This document shows, piece after piece, positions 22,961-35,470 of a DNA stretch of 64,000 bases. The translations under genes were made by a program, and so were the position numbers. Within the stretch, counting starts at the first letter, position 1. Each line of letters opens with the position of its first letter. The DNA lies in assembly GCA_019279435.1 (NCBI GenBank), contig JAAALK010000079.1:81214162-81278161 (forward strand), in the 5' to 3' direction. Below the pieces are notes generated by a model that was not told the DNA's origin, made no database searches, and saw nothing but the letters and a program-made list of their open reading frames with translations. The DNA comes from Zizania palustris. Taxonomy: Eukaryota > Streptophyta > Magnoliopsida > Poales > Poaceae.

Positions 22961-24614
22961 CATATTCCAATCAGTTTGTAACCCTCTGGACTTCAAATAC
23001 TTTTTGGTGGTGGTTGGCAAACTACCAGACTGCCACCCTCCCTGCTACTTCTTATTGCAGTTTATTAATTGCCCCTTAAGATTTTATAATATTGTAGAAT
23101 TCCAATGTGAATGGATTTTAGGTATATATAACTAATGAGGGGACCTCTAATAACATATTTTAAGGATTATACAATTATGATTTTTTATCCACGGCATGGA
23201 CGTTTAGCTAGTATGACAAAATATATAATGTGTTCTTGGCAAAAACACATAGGAAAGGATGTAGAATTCTGGTTTACAAATCAAAGCATTTAAATACATA
23301 TCCACATGATGCTTTAAATCAAAGCATTTAAGTCTATTATTCCAATAACCAAATCTATGTCTGACAGAAGACAGAAGAAAGAAAAGTTAGTAAGAAGTAT
23401 TGTAATCTAAAACGGTGGATTGATCCTAGTTGTGCAATTGATTGGAACCATCGATTCCAATTCAAGAGTAGCAAATAAGGACGTTGTATATTCTTTAAAA
23501 AACTGATATGAACGGTAAATTGTGAAAAAGTAGTAAAATTGTTTGCTTGGAATAGACGTGAATCTATTAATAATTGAAAAAAAACTTGGTTCCTTATCTC
23601 AATTAACATCGAATATAATAACCTTACGAAGACTTCAAGAGATCAAATAATACAAACAATGAAGTTGTGAAATATAGAGGATAAGCAACTTCCAGTTTGT
23701 ATTGACAAAAAGTTATTACAGTTGAAAAAAAACTTGTTGGTTTAGCTTTCAGCTTTTTAAAGAAAATAAAATAGTCGAGAATGGTGAATCAAATATGCTC
23801 AATAAACTACGTGTACAAAACCTAGTTTTTACACATCAAACATTACAAGAGACGAGTGATATTAAATTAATATTTTGAATTAGTAGTGTCTTTGTATTGA
23901 TATAGTTATATATATGAAGTATATAAAATTATCAGTGCCTAACATTGTAACTGCCCTACAAACACTGTTTCCTCATAGTAAGTACATAAATTAATATGCA
24001 GCTCCTATAATCGAAACAAAACAGAAGATCATGCAATGTCTCGTCCAAAGTATCATCGTTACTCAATTAATTCACATAGACATGTTTTCCGGTCACTAGT
24101 CCTGAACATGGTTTTTTTTATGTGCTTTGTGCCTCTGCAAGCGTGAACCATTTTGTTATGCACTAGAGAGAGCGGTAGTGATATCGTGAATCTGCAACTA
24201 CTATCACTCTAACACTTGTTGCATGAGCATGAGACAATCCAAAGGAGCTCTTTCTTGAGAAATCCACATACAAACTAAAATTTGATGAATAACAAGTTTC
24301 ATTGTATCATTTGTATACAGTTCCTTCTTAGTTGATTGGTTCAGATGATATGATCAGTGAAGAACAGACATTGTTTAGAACTAAAAAAACATAGTGCAAG
24401 AGGCCAGAAACAAGCATCTTTTTTAAAATAAGAGCAAACATGTTTTCAAAAATGAATTTTCCACAGTATATATAAATAGGTGCTAGATAATGTATATCAA
24501 ACTTTAATCAATTAGCAAATTGCACAATTGCAAGAACAAACCACATAACAGAAACTAGGTATAGATTAAGAGAAGAGCACCGGCAGTTTTGAGTACATCT
24601 TCCGCTAAGGATTT
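22961..24614. other. Spacer 3' of RPS15A
   Basis: AT-rich DNA between the last partial array unit and the RPS15A stop codon. A 16-bp direct repeat (AAATCAAAGCATTTAA) occurs near 23279 and 23316. A minus-strand open frame at 23355-23609 has no recognised domain and no supporting signal. The RPS15A 3' UTR presumably occupies the right end. Confidence 0.4.
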
Positions 24615-25188
<574 letters not shown>

Positions 25189-26930
25189 TTTTTCTGCAAA
25201 TTATGAGAAAAGAATAGTGCATTACTTAAACATCTTATAAACAAGCCTCAAGAGAGAGTACAACCAACCCTGAAATTTAAGCAAGTTTTTGCAAAGATGG
25301 GCAAGCAAATTTTGATTTTTCACAGGGTTCAACTACAAACATTGAGCAAGATAGAATTTGATGAATACTTTATAAATTCAGAGATAAACAGCAGTCTTTT
25401 GCTAGACTCGAATATGTGTCCCACAATGGTATCAAGTACTTTTTCAAATCAGATGTGATTTATTAAGTTTGTAATGCCAATCATTTGCTGTCGTTTTGAC
25501 TATCATGAAAAAAATGGAGTATTTTCCATAGCTAAAAAATAGTCTACAATTCAGTTATCACTAAACTCAAAGATGTCAAACATTATCATAAACAAAAAAT
25601 CTTATTCAGTACATTTAACCATCACAAATGCATGCATATTCTGTGATGAGTGAATAACTCAATATACAAATATGACTAAAACTTTGGAAGAATGGAGTAT
25701 GGACTACAATAGACTGGCTGTTGGGCTGACCTAAGTATTACCGCATAATAATTGTTATCAAGTGAGGTAATTACATCTGTCATTGGCCTCGTTTGGAAAA
25801 CAGCAATTGTTTAAGCCACAAACATTAATCAACAGAAGGTGCTTTGCCATTTAGAAAACAGAACAGAAAAAATAAGACTGAGCTGCTGCCCGGATGATGA
25901 AAAGTGAAATGGCTGCTTTGTGAACAGTACATATTATGAGAACCAATTGAACTACTCCATTTATCAACAACATAGAACAGGAGCGCCACAGGAAAAAAAA
26001 AATGGTCCTCTTTTCTCTCCCAGGAGGAGCGCGACTATCAGTTGTCCATCTGTAACTTCACTACTTCAGACTGAAAAGGATAACTCGCTAGTTTCAAGAT
26101 CAACCCTAGAAAGACATCACGTTCTAACTAGGACCATAACGAAAGAACTCAAAACTGCCAAACTGTCAAATCATATTGGAAAACAGCAATTGTTTAAGCC
26201 ACAAACATTAATCAACAGAAGGTGCTTTGCCATTTAGAAAACAGAACAGAAAAAATAAGACTGAGCCGCTGCCCTGATGATGAAAAGCGAAATGGCTGGT
26301 TTGTGAACAGTACATATTATGAGAACCAATTGAACTACTCCATTTATCAACATAGAACAGGAGCGCCACAGGGAAAAAAATGGTCCTCTTTTCTCTCCCA
26401 GGACATCACGTTCTAACTAGGACCATAACGAAAGAACTCAAAGCTGCCAAACTGCCAAACCATATTAGAAACTACTTTCGATAGTAAACATATATCACTG
26501 TCATCTGGGGGCCGTAATCCCTAGGATTCAACAGACCGCGCCGAGATTACGACGCAAACACAATTGTAAATCAGACCGCACCGCACCGTGAATAAGACAC
26601 AGCACACAGCGTAGCACCAAATCGGATGATGGACAAAGGAACTCCTAGGCCAGGCGAAAGGACAGGAACCCCTAGATCAAGCGAAAGGGCTCGTAATCAC
26701 TAGTGTTTAACCCAGTAAATCCGATCACAGGAACACGACGACGGTTGGGGAGAGAGAGGGTTGAAGACGTCGACCTGCGGGCACGCGTCGGGGGAGAGAT
26801 AGAGAGAGATCCTCACCTGGCGGACGGAGACTGAGCGCGCGGGATCGGATGCGGCGGCGGCGGCGGCTTCTTTGCTCGGAGGTGGACGGGAAGGTGGCAG
26901 CGGCACGTGGGGGGCGGCGCTTCTCTTATA
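25189..26930 (-). promoter_or_regulatory. RPS15A: RPS15A promoter, 5' UTR exon and 5' UTR intron
   Basis: A minus-strand TATA-like TATAAGAG lies at 26930-26923. Downstream is a GC-rich leader containing GCC repeats (about 26850-26870) that ends at a donor CCAG/GTGAGG, with the intron starting at 26816. The matching acceptor TTTGCAG ends at 25194, five bases before the ATG, giving a 1.6-kb leader intron. Long first introns of this kind are common in plant ribosomal protein genes. The intron contains the tandem duplication at 25795-26460. Confidence 0.65.
25795..26460. repeat. Local ~375-bp tandem duplication in the RPS15A leader intron
   Basis: The block starting GGAAAACAGCAATTGTTTAA at 25795 recurs at 26178. 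Both copies contain GTGAACAGTACATATTATGA and end with CATCACGTTCTAACTAGGAC. The second copy lacks ~85 bp present in the first (about 26025-26113) and differs at a few bases, so the event is recent on the scale of this window. Confidence 0.8.
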
Positions 26931-29297
26931 GCGATCTGGCAGATCTGGACCGTCCGATCTACTACCGAAACTTCTTTTCAAGATCATATTCTTGCTGGGC
27001 TGGGCTGGGCTGTATCTTTGTTGGGCCAACCCTACTGATATTGAAAAGAAAAGATAAGAGGTTAAACAGTTTCTAATTTTGAAGAGCTGGAATTAAAATA
27101 AACAGTTTCTGTATTTTTTTGAGAGGGGAATAGTAGGGTTTACTCAGTGAAACTATATTTTCCAACTCTTCAAATCTAGTTAACTTCTAGATTTGAAGCT
27201 CTACCATGTCAGCTTGGTATAATAAACATTAAATTCAAGCAGTAAATTTGTAGATTATCAAACAGTAGGCTTGGAGATCTACCATTTTTTCCATTTTTTT
27301 TCTCTGCTAAATATCTTAGGCTTTTGTTGTCTTCGTATTTTTATTATGCCACGGAGCAATTATATTTATGTACGGGTAATAGGAAATTTTGGCGGGAAAA
27401 CTTTCCCTCGCAAAAAAAATAAAAATAAAAAACTGTATTTAAAAAAATCAGGCGTAATTCTACTAGAACATACATGAACTGTAATTCTCTTAGTAATGGA
27501 TGAACTGAAAGTGTGCTTGTCATGTGTTTATATCGAGAAGGTTTGAAGCAAACAAGAAAAATGATTCGTGTTTTACTGGTAATAGAATGGATCATAACCA
27601 TTAATTTTTAATGTTCTACGGGTAGCAGAATGTACAAAGAGCAAAATTATCCGTAATTTTGTTGTTGTGAGAGTTAAAGTGCTAATTTTTATGTGTGAAA
27701 CCTAGGAATACAATCTTCTACTACGCCGCCTCTAACATAATTCTGAAGGTGAAAATATGCTAGTATTATATGAAAAATCGTTAATAATGAATATACCTAG
27801 ATTATAATCATTTAAAAATACCAAATTAACATTTAAAATCGATGATTAGAATTGATCTATTTAGAATTAACATTTAGAATTGATCTTCAAAAACCTTTCT
27901 ATTTCTGATTCTCTATTTATTTATTTAACCAACTCTCCAAAAAAAATCCTCTCCAAATCTACTATACACTCCAATAGACTTTCTATTTTCAACTCTCTAA
28001 AAAAATTACTCCTCACTTTTAAAATTCCAAAATATTTTGAAAGATTTGATTTCTTTTTGAAATTCCAATTTCTAACCATAGGAAATCCCGAAGTTATAAA
28101 TTTTCAAAATTTCAAATTTTTTTCAAAATATTTTTCTCTTCTTTTTGAAAGATTTAATTTCTTTTCGAAATATTAAGTTCTAATTTTATAAATCTCAAAA
28201 TATTTTTAAATATTTGACTTAATTTTGAAATCCCCAATTACAAAATTATAAATTTTTTTGAATTTTTTTCTTTTTTTCTTTTCTTTTCTCCTTCTTCTCT
28301 TCTCCTTTCTTTCTCTTTCCTCCACTTTCTTTTTTTTTCTTTGTTTATTTTCCTATTGCTGCTCGTGCGAGGGGAGGTGGGGGCGCAGCGCAAGGCATGG
28401 ATAGCCAGCGGAGTGGCTAGCCAAATTCAACGAGAGGAGGAATTTGACCAATCAGATGGTTAGAGAGTCTTTTGAAATCTATTTTCTGATCTAACTTGTC
28501 AAAATTTAATTTGGAGAGTGGTTTGAAGAGTATTTTGGAGATGCTCTTAGAACTACAATACTGATCGGCCGTAACGTAATGCTACTTTTCAACTAAGGTT
28601 GTTCACCTGCTTACTCAATGCATTTCCCCATACTTTTAGTGAGATATCTGTGATCAAATCTTTGGCCATGGGAACATCCCCATGTAGGCATTTGGCCCTG
28701 TGATAAGCTCCCTTGGCGCCCCAAACGTTTCCTTTCTCAGCCATGAGCTTGCTTGCGTCTGAAAGTATCTGGGCAGCAAGATTCAGAGATGCATGTCCAA
28801 CATGAGCTTTCTCTCATCATAGGCCCCCCTGGTGTTTTGACACACATGTTTCCTATTGCCATGCACTTTCAAAAGGGTAATTAGCATGTGTAACTAATCT
28901 ATATTTGATATATAGGGCTCTTTTACGATATATCTTTTACCACTTAAATAGGTAAAAGATGGAACTAATTTCAGCCATTCGTTGGGAAAAAAACAAGACG
29001 ATCTATTACCTCTTAAAAGTTAAGATATCGAATTCTTTTAATTGTGACCGTTAGATCAAGATGATCTATTGCTTAAGTAAGATGTCAACTTTCTTTATTC
29101 GTCACCGTTAGATCTATAAAAATAAACTGTCCATATTAATTCAATGTATGTTAAAATTTGCCTATTTGTAGTGAAAATTTAATGTTTAGTAGGTCTGAAG
29201 TGCAGCAGAACTGATGAAACTCAATGTTTCAATTGATCATATATATGTGAAGATTATCTCCTAGTGCACTAGTTTTCTCCTCATGTGTAACATTTAA
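26931..29297. other. Intergenic spacer, AT-rich with a pyrimidine tract
   Basis: No gene is supported. Around 28010-28260 are short repeats of the type TTTTGAAAGATTT and AAATTCCAATTTCTAA. A CT-rich tract covers 28270-28350. The right part (28440-28550, ending GGAGATGCTCTTAGAAC) looks like the end of a MITE, and 27890-27990 contains complementary-looking sequence, so a ~650-bp degenerate inverted-repeat element is possible but not proven. Confidence 0.4.
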
Positions 29298-29729
29298 GAG
29301 CATCTCCAAGAGATTATCTATATGGCTACTTAAATTTGAATTTATGTATTTTTTTAAAAAATGAAGCTCCAAGAGTTTCCCTAAATGAGTTCCTTTCCTA
29401 ATCCATTTCCTAAATCACAATTCATCTCTCTCAAATATAGGATTAATTTGGTAAGTCCCTATTTCCATTTGCACATATTTTTCTCTTGCATGTACATTAT
29501 TTTTTCCGTACGTGTTGTTGTAGGTTGGACAATACATATATTTAAATGCATCATAATTTTACTCAAAATTATTATATATTATAGACCATATTTATAGTAT
29601 TTAAAAAATAAGGATCGAAATTATAGGAGACCTGTTGTAGATTAATTAATTTTTAGGATGAGATAGAGTTTAGGATGATTCTTATATGTAATTTAGGGAA
29701 TAAAATTTAGGGCATCTCTTGGAGAGCAC
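29298..29729. mobile_element. MITE with GAGCATCTCCAAGAGA ends
   Basis: The left end GAGCATCTCCAAGAGA and the reverse complement of the right end (GTGCTCTCCAAGAGA) form imperfect terminal inverted repeats. TTAA sits next to the left end and AATTAA next to the right end, compatible with a TA-rich Tourist/PIF-Harbinger-type target. The interior is AT-rich and non-coding. It lies ~340 bp upstream of the PG1 start. Confidence 0.55.
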
Positions 29730-29937
29730 AATTAACTGAGCTGGAAGGAATTATCCTTGCTTTCGGAAGCAGAACTGAAACTTTGGATTCAGGCACATTT
29801 CAGGCACATTTATCTTGTTAACCATGCTGACAGAATCTTGTGATACTACACCCCAAATATCTGCACCAAACTAGCTGATCAACCACAAGCAACCTGAGTA
29901 GAACACATCCAAAAAATTCCTACCCGTCTCGGCGCAG

Positions 29938-29945
29938 ATAAATAG
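29938..29945 (+). promoter_or_regulatory. TATA-like box of PG1
   Basis: ATAAATAG lies 120 bp before the PG1 start codon. The surrounding ~200 bp (ACAGAATCTTGTGATA, ATCAACCACAAGCAAC, CCCGTCTCGG) are shared with the PG2 promoter, so promoter and gene were duplicated together. Confidence 0.6.
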
Positions 29946-30064
29946 GCACCCATCGTGGAATCCTTGGACTCCATCGATCCCCAAATCCAGCAGCAGCACA
30001 TCCTACAAGGCAAAAAACTAGAACTGTACTTCCTCTCTGACTTGTGACAACTTCAGACTGAGAA

Positions 30065-31827
30065 ATGGCCTCCCCTGTGCTCATCTTCTCTGCATCTGTC
30101 CTTGCACTCTTCTTCTTGCTTAGTGTTCATGCAGAGGTTGGCAGTAGTGTGTTCAGCATGCAAAGCTATGGGGCTCATGGGGATGGACTCCAAGATGACA
30201 CCAAGGTAAGTAGCAGTGCCTCTAAAAACATCATGTATTGATGGATACGTTTAGAGTTGTTTTGTTTTTGTAGCAAATCATAATTTCTGCAACTTTTGTT
30301 TTGTATGTCATCTTGTAGGCATTGGGAGATGCCTGGGCTGCAGCCTGCTCCTCTGAGAAGCCTGCTGTTGTGCTCATCCCCAAGGGAAAGAAATACCTCA
30401 CTAAGCACATCACACTATCTGGTCCATGCAAATCCAGCATCATGTTGATGGTGAGAAAGAATTGCAGATGCATAAGTATTCATGATTGAATGCATATTCT
30501 GATATTCCTTGAGAGGAAAAAGATTCTTAATTTCCTCTCTTCCCTTCATGTGGATTTTCAGGTGAAGGGTACTTTGCTGGCATCTTCAGAGAGGTCACAC
30601 TGGAGCAAGGAAACTACAAGGCATTGGATTTTGTTCAGTCTTGTCAGTGGTCTAACTGTCACTGGTGGTGGGACCATTGATGGAAATGGCAAGATCTGGT
30701 GGCAGAATTCATGCAAAACCAACTCAAAACTTGTGAGCCCCCTGTCTCAGCTTCCTTGTCATTTTCTTTATCCATTTTTCATAAAACATATCATAGTTTC
30801 TCAATTTTAAAATGTGAGGGATATCAATAACATTGTTTTGTTTTCTTGTTTTCTTGTCCAGCCATGCACCCAAGCTCCAACGGTATGTATGCCCACATAA
30901 CTTATCCTATCATGAGAACTCCAATGCAGCAAGCAACCTTGGTGATATCTTACCTCACAATGCCTCCCTTGTTGTTCATCTGTCAGGCCTTGACATTCCA
31001 CTCCTGCACAAATCTGAAAGTGGAGAATCTGAAGGTGGTAAACAGCCAGCAAATTCAGATTTCAGTGGAGGACTGCACTGATGTGAGGATGTCTCGCATG
31101 TCAATCACCGCACCTGAAACTAGCCCGAACACCGATGGCATCCACATCACACGCAGCAAACACGTAGAGGTGACGGGCTGCACGATCAAGACCGGGGACG
31201 ACTGCTTGTCGATCGAGGATGGAACCGAGAACCTGCATGTCAAGAACATCGTGTGCGGGCCGGGGCATGGCATCAGCATCGGGAGCTTAGGCGACCACGG
31301 CTCTGAAGCTCATGTCACCAATGTCACCGTCGACGATGTCAGGCTATACGGCACGACCAACGGAGCTCGCATCAAGACATGGCAGGGTGGACGCGGCTAC
31401 GCAAAGAACATCGTCTTCAAGAACATGATCATGGACAATGTTTGGAACCCCATCATCATCGACCAGGATTACTGCGACTCTTCTACTCCATGCAAGCAAC
31501 GGGTATTTTATACTCCATGTTGTTCATGTTCATCCATTATCCATACCATCTGTTGTGAGATTATGCTCAACTCCATGTATATATATCTTGTAGAAATCAG
31601 CGGTGGAGGTGAGCGACGTCCTGTTCAAGAACATCAGGGGCACAAGTGCTTCAGAGGAGGCCATCATGCTGCACTGCAGCAGCACTGTGCCTTGCCATGG
31701 CATAACCTTGGAGAATGTCAACCTCTCTGTCAAGGGAGGCAGTGGTGACGCCAAGAGCACTTGTCAAAATGCAGAGTGGAAGAAATCGGGGTCTGTCAGT
31801 CCACAGCCATGTAGTTTCACAAGTTGA
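30065..31827 (+). CDS. Polygalacturonase (GH28), tandem copy 1 (PG1)
   Basis: Six exons: 30065-30205, 30319-30450, 30562-30732, 30862-30882, 30987-31502 and 31594-31827, all phase 0 with GT..AG introns. They give a 404-residue protein. Residues 1-23 form a hydrophobic signal peptide ending SVHA, so it is expected in the apoplast or cell wall. All four GH28 motifs are in exon 5: SPNTDGIH, TGDDCLSIEDG, CGPGHGISIGSLG and RIKTWQGG. These supply the catalytic aspartates, the His and the substrate-binding Arg/Lys. The family hydrolyses alpha-1,4-galacturonan in pectin. The PCT.APT/WWQNSCK pattern resembles the plant clade of Arabidopsis ADPG/QRT2 enzymes that act in cell separation (inference). Exon 4 is only 21 nt. 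Confidence 0.93.
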
Positions 31828-32179
31828 TGAAAAAGGATCATCCTTTTCATGCTGAGCATGTACAGAGACTGATGTATATACACACAAGATTAGTAGGTAT
31901 ACTCGACATGTACAGAAGCAGATAGATTGAATGAAGCAACTCATGGAGTTCTTGTATTTGCAATTGAGATCATTAGTTGTAACTTTATAGCAGTCTCAAT
32001 TATTTTGAAAGATTGTTTGCCATCTTTTGCAGCTGTTTTAGTTTTGTTTGGATTATCCAAACCATGCTTACATTCAGCAAGAGCCTGGAGGGCGCCAGGA
32101 GAGTCCAGGAGAAGCGTGCCGAGGAGTAATATTACGGATAAGTTAGGGATCTCTGTTAGATAATCAGGAAGAGTACTTG
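31828..32179. other. PG1 3' region
   Basis: Presumed 3' UTR and terminator-proximal sequence following the TGA at 31825-31827. No second gene is seen. Confidence 0.4.
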
Positions 32180-32516
32180 GGGCCGTTTGTATTGACTAAA
32201 AGTAATAGTTAGTTAATTAATAGCTAGAGCTAATAGGTAGTTGGCTAAAAATTAGTCTTATATGTTTGGATATTTTGAACTAATAGGTGACTAAATTCGA
32301 TTTTGCCCATGCTACAGTAACCGTGCTGCAATGGTGTAGAGGGTAAAATAGTTCAAGGGCCCTTATTAGCTCAAATTAATTCACTTTTGTAGACTAATGG
32401 ACTAACTATTAGTTAGTCAATGAACTGATAGTTAGTTCATCAATTAGTGGTATTATTTGGATGGGATAAACTATTTTTAGTTGCTAACAATTAGTTGATA
32501 GGATCCAAATAAGGTC
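32180..32516. mobile_element. MITE, GGGCCGTTTG-type ends
   Basis: The left end GGGCCGTTTGTATTGACT and the right end, whose reverse complement is GACCTTATTTGGATCC, are imperfect terminal inverted repeats. The flanks are TTG and TTA, a 3-bp near-match. The interior is full of TTAGTTAG/CTAACTAT self-complementary motifs. Non-coding. Confidence 0.5.
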
Positions 32517-32519
32517 TTA

Positions 32520-32710
32520 GGGTCTGTTTGTTTCAGCTTCTGACAACTGCACCTACTTCTAGAATCTGATACGGAAACAAACGGTTTAGATTCTGTACTC
32601 AGATTGTGAGAATCAATAGCTGCAGAATCTGGAAATGAACTAGAATCTAAAAGCTGGAAAACACCAGCTACTCAGAATCTCTAACTGCTAGAAGCTGAAA
32701 CAAACATGCC
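32520..32710. mobile_element. Tourist-like MITE, 191 bp
   Basis: The ends GGGTCTGTTTGTTTCAGCTT and, reverse-complemented, GGCATGTTTGTTTCAGCTTC are good terminal inverted repeats. They are flanked by identical TTA trinucleotides (32517-32519 and 32711-32713), the target duplication typical of PIF/Harbinger-type MITEs. It sits immediately beside the previous MITE. Confidence 0.75.
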
Positions 32711-34583
32711 TTAGTAAATTAGAAGATTATAATAGGATTCTAGCAATCAGGAGATAAAACAATCAGATTAGGTTTACAATTCTACTAGGCTATAATTATT
32801 GCATTAACTTATATAGACAGAGTCACGATATGATCATAATAGATAGAATTATGAATTATCGAAGACATTCCGAATCGTAGTGTGTGTTAAAAAGTGGAAC
32901 ACTTAAGAATGCGTGACATAGAATTATTGATCACATTGTTGTCTTTTAAGCGTGTATTAAAAGGCGCACAGGAATATGTGTGTCCATCTTCCACATAATC
33001 AGGAGAAAAAAAATCTCAAGCACGGCATTGATCCGTGATGGAACTATTGAAGATATGAAATCAAACAAACCAATGGAAGACCCCAACCAATAGCATTTAA
33101 CGGTTTTTTGTGTTTTGTTTACTAAGGAATGAGATGGCTAACATGGAAATATTTTTCAAATATGTGATTAACGGGCGTGTTTGTTTTAGTTTGGGATTAT
33201 AAAAATCTAGCTTATAGGAAAAAACTGGATTAGGTCAACTCACTGAATTATTATAATCTATACTCCAAATTATAATAAACTAACATACTAAGTTGTAATG
33301 TTTGTTTCAACTTATAAAAATAAGATGAATTATTATAATTCCAAGCTGAAATAAGAGATCGTAAATTAGATAAAGCTATCTCCTATCCACTGTTAGCTCT
33401 TGATGACATGGCTTGTTCTCATTGATTAGAGTGTGTTTATGTTTTGGTTAGCAAGTTTTAAATGATTTTTCCTACTTGATTATTTATCTAATATTTGATC
33501 ATTTTATCTAATATGTAACCTAATTACACCGTTGTATTCAACACAAATAAATTTATAAAACAAGATCTCATATAATTATATCGTGATAAAAATACATACG
33601 CCTAAAATTTGAAAGGATCATGAGTTCAAACAAATAAGACAATTTTTGAAGTATCCATGATCGGTACAAATGATTGACTTCTCGGTTCTTATCTATTTTT
33701 CTAAATTTTTTGGAATAAATACATGATTCAATTTGGCACACAGAGTAGTAAAGATTTCATCGAAAAAAATTATTGTAGAATCGAGAATGAAGTTTTCATT
33801 CTGTACATGCCAGATCATGAATTAGTAAGTGCATCCAATCTCCGAAAAGTCCTGGTTGTTTCGATGCTCTTGCAATTGGGTCGTTGCGATTACAGGTTGG
33901 CCATCTAATTGTCCAGGCGATTTTTTGATTTATTTACCCAATATAATTCCAATTTACGTGGTTATACTCCCAAGTCAAAATTGCACTGTTTTCACATCCA
34001 AGTTATATCACGCCTATCTTACAATCAAACGTTCGTAACATTCCTAAAAACATAGATCACGCTGTCCCATTGAAACTTGCCCCATCCTATTCAACTTTGC
34101 TCTCAACCGAAACTGCATGAACTTTACAAATACGATTACATACAGCCAGAGCATGGCCTGAAGTTTACACATCTCGTTCCAACATTACAACATGAGAACA
34201 TCAGAATTGAGAACGAGTAACAATTTGGAGTTACAAGCCCTTTTGGCTATTTGAAGACATACATGCATGAAAAAGAATTGCATGAGGAATCATAAATTAA
34301 ATTTGTATCAAACGAAAACGGCTCGTTTCAGCTACCTGACCAATCTATCAAATGTTAAAAGAACATGGCAGTCTAAGCGTCATTCACAGCAGGCCACATT
34401 TTGAACAATTTCACCTGCATTGCTGGAAAGTTCACCATGAATCTAGTAACCTTGATTGATCATACACATAATCCCCAAATCCCAGTACAAACTTACATCT
34501 GGAAAACATTGTACACTGTGGTCGAAAAACATACAGAATCACCAAACCAGCTCTTCTGCATTTGTCGCAATTATCACCTAAAC
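32711..34583. other. Spacer, MITE-like debris
   Basis: No coding region is supported. Around 33170-33370 the sequence GTGTTTGTTTTAGTTTGGGA ... CCAAGCTGAAATAAGAGA has weak terminal inversion and internal AATTATTATAAT repeats, suggesting an old MITE. The 34180-34583 part may be the 3' flank of the phosphatase fragment to its right. Confidence 0.35.
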
Positions 34584-34810
34584 TCAGAAATTTCCCTTTG
34601 CAAAAGTGGACCTCATTTGCAAATCCATTGGAAGAGAAGATGCAGTAGCTACCTTTTCCCGGAGGTTGAACTTACTAGCTCCATTGGTCGAACATCTTCA
34701 ACACCAACCAGCCTTTCCAAGAACGGGAGCAGTTTCAACAGCTCCTGGTCATTACGATCATCAAACCAGCTTTCAATTGGAATGCCATTGTCCAACTGGA
34801 ACCCAAAAGC
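34584..34810 (-). pseudogene. CTD small-phosphatase-like (NLI-interacting-factor family) C-terminal exon, frameshifted
   Basis: After an acceptor-like CTTACAG, the minus strand reads FGFQLDNGIPIESWFDDRND, then QELLKLLPFLERLVGVEDVRP. This is the conserved C-terminal part of FCP1/SCP-type HAD phosphatases of the NLI-interacting-factor family. Beyond VRP the frame is lost, apparently by one base near 34680. The expected tail (ASKFNLREKVATASS) continues in the next frame to a TGA at 34584. The catalytic DXDXT part is not found in the flanking kilobase, so this is a terminal-exon remnant. A sequencing slip cannot be excluded for the frameshift, but it would not explain the missing body. Confidence 0.7.
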
Positions 34811-34979
34811 CTGTAAGCAGGAAATCAGTACACTACTTATGTCCCCATAAAAATAGTAGCCGACTGCAAGCTGAATCAACAGGATCTACAAATATGGAGT
34901 TGAGCATGAACTAAGAAAAGATCAATAATGGATAATTTCAGAACTAAAAGGCCCATGTTATTGCGAGAGATTTAATAAT

Positions 34980-35470
34980 TTGCGGTGGCTTCGCATTTTT
35001 TGCCTCCGCGTACGGGTGTATCTGGAAGAGAAACCCTAGTGAGAGGAGGAGAGGACGAAGGACGAGGTTAACAGCGGGGCCACCGATTTACCGGAGACGG
35101 AGGAGTGGGAGAGGAAGAACGCCGGCGGAGAGAGCCGTTGCCGCCGCCGCCACCGCCGCCGCCGTCGCGTCTCGTCAAGTAGCGAGAGGCGAGTGGATTC
35201 TCGAGCAGAAGCAGCCGGCGGAGTAATCTCCCCCGTGGGAATGGGATCCGACGGGAATGAGCCGCGGGATCCGGATTGGCGGGAAAACCCGTGTTCCCAA
35301 ATGGACGGGGCGGTGGGGGGCACGGGGATTCCGAGCCCCTGGGGATCCTAGCCCAAGTCACTGACGGGTCGGTCCGGGTAAGAGCGGGCGCGTCATTCGG
35401 GATCGGACGGTGGCGCTCGTTTCGAGGAGCCAAATGAACGGCCCGGATCAGGGGCATCCGACGGCCGGCT
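34980..35470 (-). promoter_or_regulatory. GC-rich CpG-dense block, possible old 5' end of the phosphatase gene
   Basis: The sequence shifts abruptly from AT-rich to GC-rich here, with a GCC/CCG repeat run around 35130-35170. That is the composition of grass promoters and first exons. It lies upstream, on the minus strand, of the phosphatase exon. Open frames exist on this strand (35036-35457) but none shows a domain. I read it as a surviving 5' region of a gene whose middle has been deleted. Confidence 0.35.

Noticed and set aside
23355..23609. 84-residue minus-strand frame
   Set aside because: Considered as a possible organelle-derived or gene fragment because of its Phe/Leu/Arg-rich composition, but no family was recognised and no flanking support was found.
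35036..35457. Two overlapping minus-strand frames in the GC-rich block
   Set aside because: These are composition-driven low-complexity peptides without a domain. Kept only as a possible old 5' region.
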